Notes: generated by a model from the sequence alone, not told the origin. 62,339 nt of DNA from Thiomonas sp. X19 (GCF_900089495.1 NZ_LT605203.1:3785086-3847424), one strand, 5' to 3'. Counted from the stretch's first letter, positions 1-5,804 are shown. Made by a program: numbers and translations.

Positions 1-137
1 TCACCGCCTTCGATGCGGTCCTGGTTGGACGATGCGAGCGGGTCGGCAAACACGCGCATGGCCGTCTCGAAGCGCACCCCATGCTTGCGCAGGTTGGCCA
101 GCGCCTTGGCGGGGTCCCATTCGAATTTGGTGAGCAT
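1..137 (-). CDS. brnT: BrnT-family toxin, N-terminal part (cut by window edge)
   Basis: The visible 45 residues start MLTKFEWDPAKALANLRKHG and continue with FETAMRVFADPLA. This is the conserved opening of BrnT ribonuclease toxins of type II toxin-antitoxin systems, where the W-D-x-x-K-A...N..KHG..F pattern begins the RelE-like fold. The ATG is at 135-137 and the frame is open to base 1, so the C-terminal half and any brnA partner are outside the window. It is the last gene in the leftward direction of the accessory region and does not carry the element's 20-bp promoter-like motif. A second BrnT locus is at 13534. Family assignment is from visible motifs only. Confidence 0.8.
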   Translation of the reverse strand, partial: MLTKFEWDPAKALANLRKHGVRFETAMRVFADPLASSNQDRIEGG

Positions 138-167
138 GCGAATATGTTAGTACAAATTTGCCTGCTT

Positions 168-626
168 TCAATCTTCGCTCGGCAGCATGATCGTGATGAC
201 CGGCTCGCCTGCGTCGCCAGGTCCGACCTGCAGCTTGAGCGTGGCCAGGCGGGGACGAACGCCCCGGCCATCGCGCGGGATGCGCAAGACTTGAAACAAG
301 ATCGGGTCGCGGCCATCGTGCCCACGGCGCAGGCCTGCGCGGATCGCACGCGATGCCATCCACACGACATCCCAAAGCCTGCCGCTCTCGCTCTGCCAGC
401 ACGCCCCGCCACCCTTGCGCTTGTCGTCGGCGTCGGTCCAAGCGCAGGCGTCGGCCCACGCGGCGGATGTGAGGGCCACGGGCCACACGATGCCGGCCTC
501 GCGTGCGGTGGTGCTGACATCGATCAGCATGCCGTCCTCGATGGCTTGCGCGCGGGTGTACATGTGGATGGGTTCGCCGAAGATTTCTTGCATGGCGTCG
601 GTGCGGGTGATGGTTGCTGCGGTCAT
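168..626 (-). CDS. DUF6573-like plasmid protein
   Basis: This 152-aa soluble protein begins with MTAATITRTDAMQEIFGEPI and contains YTRAQAIEDGMLIDVS, GRLWDVVWMASRAIR and a final GEPVITIMLPSED. That layout is typical of DUF6573 proteins, which are common on plasmids and conjugative elements and have no established function. The ATG at 624-626 is preceded by a good GGAG site (CAGGAGCACACACC), so the longer upstream reading frame was not used. It lies 28 bp after the stop of the upstream gene 655-939 and is probably co-transcribed with it. No catalytic motif is recognisable. Confidence 0.72.
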   Translation of the reverse strand: MTAATITRTDAMQEIFGEPIHMYTRAQAIEDGMLIDVSTTAREAGIVWPVALTSAAWADACAWTDADDKRKGGGACWQSESGRLWDVVWMASRAIRAGLRRGHDGRDPILFQVLRIPRDGRGVRPRLATLKLQVGPGDAGEPVITIMLPSED

Positions 627-654
627 GGTGTGTGCTCCTGCGTGGTTGCGTGGA

Positions 655-939
655 TCAGTAGATGCGGACAAAGAGAGCCTTGCGCATCGGCTTGCTGTCG
701 TCGTATCCGAAATAGGCTTTCAGGCCGTGCCCGATGTCGCGCGTGTCGCCGACGGTCACCGGCTCATGCGGGCCGTTGAACCAGCGCAGCACCTCGTCGA
801 CGTCGTGCGCCTGGGCTGCCTCTGCCGTGATGAAGAACTCACCGCTCAGGTAGTGCTTGTGCAGGGTTGCCTCCGGGATTTGCACATCTGCCGTTTGGTG
901 AGCCTCGCCGTTGCTTGTGGGGTGTAGGGGTTCGTTCAT
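655..939 (-). CDS. hypothetical protein, 94 aa
   Basis: I do not recognise this protein. It is soluble and acidic in its first half, with no transmembrane segment or signal peptide, and it ends KPMRKALFVRIY. The start ATG at 937-939 follows CAGGAGAAGGCAG, a strong ribosome site. It is the first gene of a probable two-gene unit with the DUF6573 gene. The 311 bp upstream hold a terminator for the preceding unit and no clear copy of the element's 20-bp motif. A degenerate match without the CTAT half is seen near 1079-1096. Confidence 0.6.
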   Translation of the reverse strand: MNEPLHPTSNGEAHQTADVQIPEATLHKHYLSGEFFITAEAAQAHDVDEVLRWFNGPHEPVTVGDTRDIGHGLKAYFGYDDSKPMRKALFVRIY

Positions 940-1142
940 CTGCCTTCTCCTGCTGGTTGATCTGCTGTTCGGAGCCGCCTCACGAAAGCAGCTTCCAAGC
1001 CGGTGCCGTCGGGCATGGCGCGTGCAGCGGGCATGCCACGCACAGCGCAGCGAGCATGGCGTGGCGGCTGCCTGAGCGGCAAGGCGTGGAAAGTGCAGGC
1101 GGCTTCGGATGGCAGATCGGCAGGGGATGGAACGAAACCCGG

Positions 1143-1198
1143 CATGCGCGAGCAGCGCGCATGAAAAAGCCCACCGAGCTGTCAGGCCGGGCGGGCTT
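1143..1198 (-). terminator. rho-independent terminator followed by a 21-bp palindrome
   Basis: On the minus strand a GC-rich stem with arms AGCCC and GGGCT runs into TTTTT, directly after the gene 1251-1466. It is followed at once by the hairpin CATGCGCG-CTGCT-CGCGCATG at 1143-1163. The same T-tract plus palindrome recurs at 4271-4296. The rest of 940-1250 shows no convincing coding frame. Confidence 0.65.
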
Positions 1199-1250
1199 GG
1201 GGGGCATTCGATTAGGCCGCCTGGGCGTCAGACGGCGTACGGCTTCATGC

Positions 1251-1466
1251 TCACTCCTTGCATATCGCTCGGATGCGTCGTGCAAGCTCTTTCACCAGCG
1301 CCAGCACCATCCCCGTTTTGCCGTGCGCCCTTGCTTGAGTCCACGACAGCGCAATCTGTTCGAGTAGTGCGCGGTCGCTCAACTCGCGTTCGTCGCCGCC
1401 TTCGGCCAGCGCCTGCGCGTCGCGCTCCCGCTTGGCCCGCATACGCTCTGCTGACGTGGTTTTCAT
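1251..1466 (-). CDS. hypothetical basic protein, 71 aa
   Basis: This small soluble protein is rich in charged residues. It starts MKTTSAERMRAKRERDAQAL and carries a predicted amphipathic helix ending ELARRIRAICKE. No family is recognised. Its N-terminus, with clustered Arg/Lys, resembles small plasmid DNA- or RNA-binding proteins, but this is only an impression. The start at 1464-1466 is 8 bp after the stop of the membrane microprotein 1475-1618, so the two form an operon. A terminator follows its stop codon. Confidence 0.55.
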   Translation of the reverse strand: MKTTSAERMRAKRERDAQALAEGGDERELSDRALLEQIALSWTQARAHGKTGMVLALVKELARRIRAICKE

Positions 1467-1474
1467 GCGTCCCC

Positions 1475-1618
1475 TCAGCGCGTGTTCATCGGCACCAGCA
1501 CCACGCCCTGCGTGGCCGGGGTCATCGAGTCCATCATGACGTTCATTTCATGGATGGCCAAGCTGATGCCACCGATAACCAGCAGGCCAGCGACGATGCG
1601 AAGGATGAGTGCAATCAT
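1475..1618 (-). CDS. membrane microprotein (paralogue of 7477-7623)
   Basis: This 47-aa protein has a single hydrophobic segment (about residues 2-22) and the conserved tail SMTPATQGVVLVPMN. A second protein in the same element, at 7477-7623, shares the GGxxxAxHEM and SMTPAxQGVVLVPxN motifs, so both are probably genuine and derive from a duplication. The ATG at 1616-1618 is preceded by AAGGAGCACATC. The gene's upstream region lacks the common 20-bp motif and carries two TGTCACTGTGACA-type palindromes instead. The function is unknown; a structural membrane or pilus-like role is possible. Confidence 0.65.
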   Translation of the reverse strand: MIALILRIVAGLLVIGGISLAIHEMNVMMDSMTPATQGVVLVPMNTR

Positions 1619-1653
1619 GATGTGCTCCTTGGGTTGATGACGACATCCTAGAA

Positions 1654-1718
1654 CTGTCACTGTGACAGTGCAAGCCCATCAGACGCATGAAGTTGAAACA
1701 ATGTTTGTCACTGTGACG
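1654..1718. promoter_or_regulatory. paired palindromic operators
   Basis: A perfect 15-bp palindrome CTGTCAC-T-GTGACAG lies at 1654-1668. An 11-bp palindrome with the same core, GTCACTGTGAC, lies at 1707-1717. The centres are 51 bp apart, about five helical turns, and both lie upstream of the microprotein operon 1475-1618/1251-1466. This arrangement suggests cooperative binding of a dimeric repressor or activator. The regulator is not identified. Confidence 0.5.
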
Positions 1719-1721
1719 GAC

Positions 1722-1750
1722 GAGGAAGAAAGGCCGGTGGAACCCGGCCC
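1722..1750 (-). terminator. terminator downstream of 1760-2086
   Basis: On the minus strand the stem GGCCGG...CCGGCC (1732-1749) is followed by TTTCTTCC. It lies just after the stop of the MotA-like gene and separates that operon from the next unit. Confidence 0.55.
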
Positions 1751-1759
1751 TTGGGAGAT

Positions 1760-2086
1760 TCAAGATTGTTTTGAGAGCCGATCACATGCCTCCCCCAGCC
1801 CTGCAATCAGCCGCAGCCGCGCCTCCAGAACTTCGGGGTTTTCGCCATCGGCGATCCCGGCCAGGCCCTCGATCACCATCTGTTTGACCCTGGCCTCGCG
1901 CGCCGCAGTCACCCCCAAAAAGTCGCGGATGTCGTCGGGCTCGGCGCCAAGCCCGAGCATCGTCACCCCCCGGCGACTGAAGGCATCAGGCATCAATTCT
2001 GTGAGCGGCAGCACGCCGCGCAGTCCCTCATGACGCGCCACCTTTGCGAGATGGATGATGGTTTGAATCATCTGGTCTTCTTTCAC
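1760..2086 (-). CDS. soluble protein resembling the MotA cytoplasmic loop
   Basis: This 108-aa protein contains AKVARHEGLRGVLPL, AFSRRGVTMLGLGAEPDDI and RDFLGV. This order resembles the cytoplasmic segment of the flagellar stator MotA (KEG-L-LE, F-x-x-G-x-x-x-x-x-DG-x-x-P-x-x-I). There is no MotA transmembrane helix, so it cannot be a stator itself. It starts at a GTG (2084-2086), chosen because GGAG lies seven bases upstream. It is the third gene of the leftward unit 2496-1760. The similarity is by eye, and the role is unknown. Confidence 0.5.
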   Translation of the reverse strand: MKEDQMIQTIIHLAKVARHEGLRGVLPLTELMPDAFSRRGVTMLGLGAEPDDIRDFLGVTAAREARVKQMVIEGLAGIADGENPEVLEARLRLIAGLGEACDRLSKQS

Positions 2087-2119
2087 GGTTTTCTCCTGGT
2101 TGGGTTGATGCTTGGTGGT

Positions 2120-2326
2120 TCAGGCTGCGCGTCGCGATGATTGGTGCAGCAGCCAGTCATCCAGCTCGGCCTGCTCCTTGGCGAGGCGGCGGGCTTCGTC
2201 CAGACGCCCGACCCTGAAGGCATCCGCGATGGCCCGCGAGCGCGATGCCGTGGGCTTGCTGAACAGCCCAGGCTGTATGGCCCGCCTCTTCGCCCGCCGC
2301 TCTTTGAGAGCGGCGGGCTTGCTCAT
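2120..2326 (-). CDS. hypothetical basic protein, 68 aa
   Basis: This small Lys/Arg-rich protein starts MSKPAALKERRAKRRAIQPG and ends WLLHQSSRRAA, with a helical, charged middle. Its ATG overlaps the stop of the upstream gene (ATGA), so translation is probably coupled. No domain is recognised. The composition would suit nucleic-acid binding, which is an inference only. It is followed after 33 bp by the MotA-like gene in the same unit. Confidence 0.55.
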   Translation of the reverse strand: MSKPAALKERRAKRRAIQPGLFSKPTASRSRAIADAFRVGRLDEARRLAKEQAELDDWLLHQSSRRAA

Positions 2327-2496
2327 TTCACTTGGGCTGTTGCGGTCGGCGGCTTTGGCATCGAGGCCATGAACTTGGTCTGGATGGTCTTGGCCTGTGC
2401 AGAGGTCTGCAGGCTGGTGTACGTCGCGGTGCCGATGCCGCCGAACGCGGCGATGCTGAGCATGGCTGCGACGATTCTGGCTGTGATGCTGTCCAT
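2323..2496 (-). CDS. small single-span membrane protein, 57 aa
   Basis: The protein has an N-terminal hydrophobic helix (MDSITARIVAAMLSIAAFGG onward) and a Pro/Thr/Ala-rich tail ending TATAQVK. It resembles the other membrane microproteins of this element in size and layout but not in sequence. The ATG at 2494-2496 is preceded by AGGAGCACACATC. The 20-bp promoter-like motif lies 52 bp upstream, so this is the first gene of a three-gene unit. The function is unknown. Confidence 0.6.
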   Translation of the reverse strand: MDSITARIVAAMLSIAAFGGIGTATYTSLQTSAQAKTIQTKFMASMPKPPTATAQVK

Positions 2497-2548
2497 GATG
2501 TGTGCTCCTGGTGGCGTGGTTTGGCACGGGCCTCGTGGCCCGTACCTT

Positions 2549-2568
2549 CATAGGCAAGCGCGGAAACT
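2549..2568 (-). promoter_or_regulatory. 20-bp element copy 1
   Basis: The minus strand reads TTTCC at the left and CTATG at the right with the standard eight bases between. It lies upstream of 2323-2496 and overlaps the stop codon of 2568-2831. Confidence 0.75.
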
Positions 2569-2831
2569 CAAGCTGCCAGCGCGTCGATGAACTCTTCAAA
2601 ACGATTGCTTGGCTGCTCCTGCCCGGTGCCAAGCGCAGCGGCCAGGATGCGGTCCTCAGGGCAGCCGCACATGCAATGCATGGAAAGCCGCCCCGCCTTG
2701 AGCGTGACTTCGAGGCTGGACGTGAATACGCCCGCGTGCGCTGGGCACTTCATGGCGATGCACGCGTTGTCGATCTGGCCGATGTTGTCAAGGATCGCGA
2801 CCAGCACATCGCCGCTGTCTTCGTTTTGCAT
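2568..2831 (-). CDS. stand-alone primase-type zinc-finger protein
   Basis: This 87-aa protein contains KCPAHAGVFTSSLEVTLKAG, then HCMCGCPEDRILAALG. The C-P-x-H...SL...C-x-x-GC...IL-x-ALG arrangement is that of the CHC2 zinc-binding domain found at the N-terminus of DnaG- and phage-type primases. Here it is a separate gene, and the element's helicase (15382-18493) lacks such a domain, so the two may work together in element replication. The ATG at 2829-2831 follows AGGAGAACATC. Two tandem copies of the 20-bp element precede it, which is unique in this window. Confidence 0.6.
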   Translation of the reverse strand: MQNEDSGDVLVAILDNIGQIDNACIAMKCPAHAGVFTSSLEVTLKAGRLSMHCMCGCPEDRILAAALGTGQEQPSNRFEEFIDALAA

Positions 2832-2874
2832 GATGTTCTCCTGTTTGCGGGGTGACTCGTGCCGCCCATGCCTT

Positions 2875-2894
2875 CATAGGCAAGCGCGGAAATT
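2875..2894 (-). promoter_or_regulatory. 20-bp element copy 2
   Basis: The minus strand reads AATTTCCGCGCTTGCCTATG, 43 bp before the ATG of the zinc-finger gene 2568-2831. This is the best match to the consensus. Confidence 0.8.
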
Positions 2895-2935
2895 GCGCGA
2901 GCCTCACGGCTGCGCTGGGCTTGCCGCTTGTTTGG

Positions 2936-2955
2936 TATAGGGATGCGCGGAAATC
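2936..2955 (-). promoter_or_regulatory. 20-bp element copy 3
   Basis: This copy has TTTCC and CTATA with the standard spacing, 61 bp from copy 2. Together they give the zinc-finger gene a tandem pair. Confidence 0.7.
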
Positions 2956-2961
2956 GCGCGC

Positions 2962-3573
2962 TCAGGCCAGCGGCACCACGAGTTGCAGGCCAACAAAGCC
3001 AGCGCTTTGCCCTGCGTTGGGGACGGCAACGAGGTTGATGCCCCAGCCGCTTGCGTTCCTCACTTCAAGCAACGCCGCAGCCATCAACGGCCGTGCTGGC
3101 GCTTCCTGGTTTGTGTACCCACTGATGACGCCAGCAAGGCCGCCAGCGGCCACGCTGAAGCCCGCTGGCAGGGTGGATGTGAGCGGGGTGTAGGTCGCGG
3201 TGGCGTAGACCGATTCGCGGCTGTAGCTGTTCTTGTAGAAGCCAGCCGCAAAGCCCACGCTGGGGCTGTACTGGTACTCAAGGCCCAGCCCTGGGTTGTC
3301 CTGGTTGAGGCTGTCGCGCGCCCACTGCCGCAGGTGATAGGACGTGGTGCTGACATCGAGGCCCCAGCGCGGCCGAGCGGGCAGTTCTGCGGCCCTGGCG
3401 GTACTTGGGAATGTGAGATAGCCGATGACGGCGATAGCGACGGCGGCCAGGATCACAAGCAGGCGGGTCAGGATGGTGCTGATGATCGCGCGGCGTCGCG
3501 CGGCGCGGCGCTGGCGCCGATAGGCGTGCGCCTCTTGAATGAATTGCTGGATGGGGATGTAGCGTGATGCCAT
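2962..3573 (-). CDS. outer-membrane beta-barrel-like protein
   Basis: The N-terminus is basic (YRRQRRAARRR), followed by a hydrophobic helix (about 35-55) and a likely signal-peptidase site near ARA-AELPARP. The rest alternates short strands such as LGLEYQYSPSVGFAAGFYKN and ends WGINLVAVP...VGLQLVVPLA. Similar small barrel proteins are encoded by phages and mobile elements, in the broad style of PagP/PagL-sized barrels, but no lipase or palmitoyltransferase residues are evident. The ATG at 3571-3573 follows AGGAGCTTGCC, 24 bp after a 20-bp element. It may alter the cell surface; this is inferred from topology only. Confidence 0.6.
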   Translation of the reverse strand: MASRYIPIQQFIQEAHAYRRQRRAARRRAIISTILTRLLVILAAVAIAVIGYLTFPSTARAAELPARPRWGLDVSTTSYHLRQWARDSLNQDNPGLGLEYQYSPSVGFAAGFYKNSYSRESVYATATYTPLTSTLPAGFSVAAGGLAGVISGYTNQEAPARPLMAAALLEVRNASGWGINLVAVPNAGQSAGFVGLQLVVPLA

Positions 3574-3597
3574 GGCAAGCTCCTGTGTTGGTGCTTG

Positions 3598-3617
3598 CAT
3601 AGGCAAGGGTGGAAATT
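3598..3617 (-). promoter_or_regulatory. 20-bp element copy 4
   Basis: The minus strand has AATTTCC, then CTATG at the standard distance, 24 bp before the barrel gene 2962-3573. It starts 18 bp after the T-tract of the pilin terminator. Confidence 0.75.
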
Positions 3618-3634
3618 GCGCGCGCAGCGCACGC

Positions 3635-3669
3635 AAAAAGCCCCGCCGCATCTCACGATGGGCGGGGCT
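3635..3669 (-). terminator. terminator of the pilin gene
   Basis: On the minus strand the stem AGCCCCGCC / GGCGGGGCT is followed by TTTTT, 17 bp after the pilin stop codon. Confidence 0.8.
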
Positions 3670-3685
3670 CTGGGTCAACTCTCCA

Positions 3686-4156
3686 TTACGGGCAGTCGCC
3701 TTGGCCGGGGCCTTCGCCACGGGTGCCGCCGTCACAGATCGTGCCCGTGTTCAGCCAGGTCATGGAGGTGCTGCCCAAGGCGGCGAAGTCATGGACGTGC
3801 AGCGCCACGCCTGCCGAGCTTGTGGCGGCAGAATTAGCGTCGATGACCACGGTCGGCGCGCCACCAGCCGAGCCAATTGAGATGGCTGGGTTGATGACAT
3901 TCGCGGTGGCGGTGATGGACGCCGGCATGCCGTATTGGCCCAGCGTGCCGCACTTGCTGAGCGTGCCCTGGGTTTGCGCGCATAGCGCCACGGACGTCTT
4001 CACCGCGCCCAGCTCACTCATCGTCGCCGATGCGTGGGCGCGGCTGGTGTAGTTGCCGTACATGGGAACGGCGATGGCCGCCAGGATGCCGATGATCGCC
4101 ACGACGATCATCAACTCGATCAGGGTGAAACCTTGCTGCTGTTTGTTGTGCTTCAT
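3686..4156 (-). CDS. type IV prepilin (PilA-like), orphan
   Basis: The 156-aa protein has a short leader and the prepilin peptidase site QQQG/FTLIE, followed by the hydrophobic alpha-1 helix [17 protein letters not shown]. The mature Glu5 needed for assembly is present. Two C-terminal cysteines (TGTICDGG and GQGDCP) can form the usual disulfide-bonded D-region. It is a complete type IVa major-pilin-like subunit, yet no pilus assembly genes lie nearby. It would have to use the host's PilBCDMNOPQ machinery. It has its own element promoter motif and terminator. A role in phage or mating-pair receptor switching, or in DNA uptake, is an inference. Confidence 0.9.
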   Translation of the reverse strand: MKHNKQQQGFTLIELMIVVAIIGILAAIAVPMYGNYTSRAHASATMSELGAVKTSVALCAQTQGTLSKCGTLGQYGMPASITATANVINPAISIGSAGGAPTVVIDANSAATSSAGVALHVHDFAALGSTSMTWLNTGTICDGGTRGEGPGQGDCP

Positions 4157-4196
4157 GTTGAGACCTTTCGAGGGGAACGGCGGCGTGCCGTGCATC

Positions 4197-4216
4197 AATA
4201 GGCATCGGCGGAAATT
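4197..4216 (-). promoter_or_regulatory. 20-bp element copy 5
   Basis: AATTTCCGC is followed by CCTATT at the standard spacing, 40 bp before the pilin ATG. Confidence 0.75.
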
Positions 4217-4270
4217 GCACGCGGTGGGCAAGTGAGCACAGGCCAGTGCACGTCACTTGTCCACGGGGCG

Positions 4271-4313
4271 CATGCGCGAGCAGCGCGCATGAAAAACCCC
4301 GCCGGGGCGGGGT
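4271..4313 (-). terminator. terminator plus repeated 21-bp palindrome
   Basis: On the minus strand CCCCGCC-GG-GGCGGGG is followed by TTTTT and then the palindrome CATGCGCG-CTGCT-CGCGCATG (4271-4291), identical to the one at 1143-1163. It ends the unit 4328-4555. Confidence 0.75.
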
Positions 4314-4327
4314 AGGTGGAGGGGGGA

Positions 4328-4555
4328 TCAGCCCCAAACGCTTTGGTGATAATCCAGCGCGCCCTTGACCTGCTGGACCACATCCATGTCCAGAAAAATG
4401 ATGTGCTGGTCCATGTCATCCATTTCGCTGCCAGCCCGGATGAAGCCGGCACCGACCATGAAAACGACCTCCCTGTAGCCCTTCTCCCTCACCTTGGCCA
4501 ACCACGCCTTGTCTTTCTTGACCAAGCCCAGGGCTTGGTGATAAGTGTCATTCAT
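4328..4555 (-). CDS. hypothetical protein, 75 aa
   Basis: This soluble acidic protein starts MNDTYHQALGLVKKDKAWLA and includes a mixed hydrophobic strand VVFMVGAGFI and a run of aspartates (DDMDQHIIFLDMDVV). No family is recognised. The ATG at 4553-4555 is preceded by AAAAGGAAACCATC. It forms a complete single-gene unit: element copy 6 lies 49 bp upstream and a strong terminator follows the stop. Confidence 0.6.
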   Translation of the reverse strand: MNDTYHQALGLVKKDKAWLAKVREKGYREVVFMVGAGFIRAGSEMDDMDQHIIFLDMDVVQQVKGALDYHQSVWG

Positions 4556-4604
4556 GATGGTTTCCTTTTCGGTTGCCGGGCGGCTCACTTGCTGCCCGTG
4601 CCTT

Positions 4605-4624
4605 CATAGGCGCATGCGGAAATT
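4605..4624 (-). promoter_or_regulatory. 20-bp element copy 6
   Basis: AATTTCCGC is followed by CCTATG at the standard spacing. It starts eight bases after the T-tract of the preceding terminator. Confidence 0.8.
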
Positions 4625-4632
4625 CAAGACGC

Positions 4633-4666
4633 AAAAAACCCGGCGCCGCATGGCTGCTGGCCGGGT
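4633..4666 (-). terminator. terminator of the HTH gene
   Basis: On the minus strand the stem ACCCGG / CCGGGT with an inner GGC/GCC extension is followed by TTTTTT, 22 bp after the stop of 4688-4972. Confidence 0.75.
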
Positions 4667-4687
4667 GAAGGACTGCCATCATGAAAC

Positions 4688-4972
4688 TCAGGCCATCTTT
4701 CGTGGCCGACCGCGCCCACGCTTGGCGGGCGGCTCGGGCGCGCGTGTGACCACTTCGGCTGTGCTGGTCATTGCCTTGGCCTCGGCCCAGGCGATGATCT
4801 GGGCCGGGCTGTAGAGGGCGCGACCGGCTATCCTGATGCAGGGCACATTGCCCGCTTCACCCGTGCGGCGGTCTCGGTTGAGCAAGGACTTGCTCACGCC
4901 CAAAATACGCGCGGCTTCGGCCACGCCAACGAGGCGCGGCAGGACGATTTCAGGGGTTGCTTTGTCGTTCAT
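4688..4972 (-). CDS. helix-turn-helix protein with AT-hook-like tail
   Basis: Residues about 15-60 (VGVAEAARILGVSKSLLNRD, then IRIAGRALYSPAQIIAWAE) form a MerR/AlpA/excisionase-type winged helix: helix-turn-helix, wing and downstream helix. The C-terminus is PPAKRGRGRPRKMA, an AT-hook core (RGRP flanked by basic residues). A DNA-binding protein with both parts could be a transcription regulator of the element or an excision/architectural factor. The ATG at 4970-4972 lies two bases after the stop of the preceding small gene, so they are co-transcribed from element copy 7. The target is unknown. Confidence 0.75.
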   Translation of the reverse strand: MNDKATPEIVLPRLVGVAEAARILGVSKSLLNRDRRTGEAGNVPCIRIAGRALYSPAQIIAWAEAKAMTSTAEVVTRAPEPPAKRGRGRPRKMA

Positions 4973-4974
4973 GG

Positions 4975-5133
4975 TCAGGCTCCTTGGATGGATGGTTTGT
5001 ATTTCGGCCCAAATAACGCCCACACCCACGGATCGCGCCGGGGCGCGAGTTCGGGAACGGGCCTCTTGGTCTTGATGGCTTTGCCGCTGCGGAAGACGCG
5101 GGCTTCGGGTTTGGTGGTCTTGGTCGTTTTCAT
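4975..5133 (-). CDS. hypothetical basic protein, 52 aa
   Basis: This small Lys/Arg/Pro-rich protein starts MKTTKTTKPEARVFRSGKAI and has the aromatic segment DPWVWALFGPKYKP near its end. No family is recognised. It is supported by a ribosome site (AGGAGCCCCACC), a copy of the 20-bp element 21 bp upstream, and tight linkage to the HTH gene that follows. It may be a small partner of that regulator. Confidence 0.55.
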   Translation of the reverse strand: MKTTKTTKPEARVFRSGKAIKTKRPVPELAPRRDPWVWALFGPKYKPSIQGA

Positions 5134-5154
5134 GGTGGGGCTCCTTTCCCTGTG

Positions 5155-5174
5155 TATAGGCAGGGCAGGAAATA
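5155..5174 (-). promoter_or_regulatory. 20-bp element copy 7
   Basis: ATTTCC and CCTATA lie at the standard spacing upstream of 4975-5133. The copy lies in the divergent gap with the plus-strand gene 5199-5393. Confidence 0.7.
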
Positions 5175-5198
5175 GCGAAGCTGGGATAATGTGTCTGC

Positions 5199-5393
5199 AT
5201 GAAGCTGCGATTCAACAAAGAGGTCAGGAAGTCGATTGCCGAAGAACTCAAGAAAGTCTCGACGTTCGGCGGCATCGGCCTTGGCGTCCTTGGCTACTCG
5301 ACACGCGCCCCGTTGATGCTTTTTGGCGCGTTCGTCTGGTGGGTGGTCTGTCAGACCATCGCGGCGTTTCTGCTCTCCATGGAGGATGAATGA
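5199..5393 (+). CDS. small membrane protein, 64 aa
   Basis: The N-terminal third is charged (MKLRFNKEVRKSIAEELKKV). It is followed by two hydrophobic stretches separated by a short turn (TFGGIGLGVLGYS; LMLFGAFVWWVVCQTIAAFL). No family is recognised. It is one of the few plus-strand genes here and does not use the 20-bp element. A GATAAT-like -10 (5185-5190) ends only eight bases before the ATG, and no ribosome site is visible, so the message may be leaderless. Its stop overlaps the next ATG. Confidence 0.55.
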   Translation: MKLRFNKEVRKSIAEELKKVSTFGGIGLGVLGYSTRAPLMLFGAFVWWVVCQTIAAFLLSMEDE

Positions 5394-5521
5394 TGAGCTT
5401 CACCGAAGCGGCGTTCTATGGCATGGGGCTTGTCGTCCTGTTCGGTTTGGCGGCGGTCGTGTTGGCCGTGTTGCAAAAGCCGTCGAAGTCGAAACACGAG
5501 CCCCACTTCCCTGTGCACTGA
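5393..5521 (+). CDS. membrane microprotein, 42 aa
   Basis: This 42-aa protein has one transmembrane helix (MGLVVLFGLAAVVLAVL) and a short basic tail ending KHEPHFPVH. The ATG overlaps the preceding stop codon (TGATG), which indicates translational coupling with 5199-5393. No function is recognised. A strong symmetrical hairpin follows and separates it from the convergent gene 5559-5804. Confidence 0.5.
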   Translation: MSFTEAAFYGMGLVVLFGLAAVVLAVLQKPSKSKHEPHFPVH

Positions 5522-5531
5522 CAGGCTCTCA

Positions 5532-5552
5532 GGGCCGGGTTCACCCCGGCCC
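5532..5552. terminator. bidirectional hairpin between convergent genes
   Basis: The perfect stem GGGCCGGG / CCCGGCCC lies between the stops of 5393-5521 and 5559-5804. There is no T-tract. Confidence 0.5.
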
Positions 5553-5558
5553 CTCTGA

Positions 5559-5804
5559 TCACGCCTCAGCCTTGACCTGCCCCCCTGTGGTCGGGTCGAG
5601 GCCGCAGCTTTGGGCCATCCAGCCCAGGCGCTGCGCGGCTTCTGGGTACATGTGCGCGCTGGTGCGCTCCCCTGCCTCGTGATCGGCGAGCATCGAGCCA
5701 AGGGCGTCGATTTCACCGATGGTGAGGACCAGCCACAGGTCGCCCAAGCCCCAGCTTGAAAGCGCCTGCAGCACCGCATCGGCGTTCACTTGCGGCGCGT
5801 TCAC
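5559..5804 (-). CDS. hypothetical protein, 81 aa
   Basis: This soluble protein starts MNAPQVNADAVLQALSSWGL and has TIGEIDALGSMLADH in the middle. The GTG start at 5802-5804 is chosen because GGGAG lies upstream and it overlaps the stop of the lipoprotein gene (GTGA). No family is recognised. It is the second gene of a unit with the lipoprotein and may act with it. Confidence 0.5.
   Translation of the reverse strand: MNAPQVNADAVLQALSSWGLGDLWLVLTIGEIDALGSMLADHEAGERTSAHMYPEAAQRLGWMAQSCGLDPTTGGQVKAEA

Noticed and set aside
980..1285. 101-codon frame in the 940-1250 gap
   Set aside because: It runs through the terminator hairpin and into the gene 1251-1466, has no ribosome site, and has an unusual Pro/Arg/Cys-rich composition.
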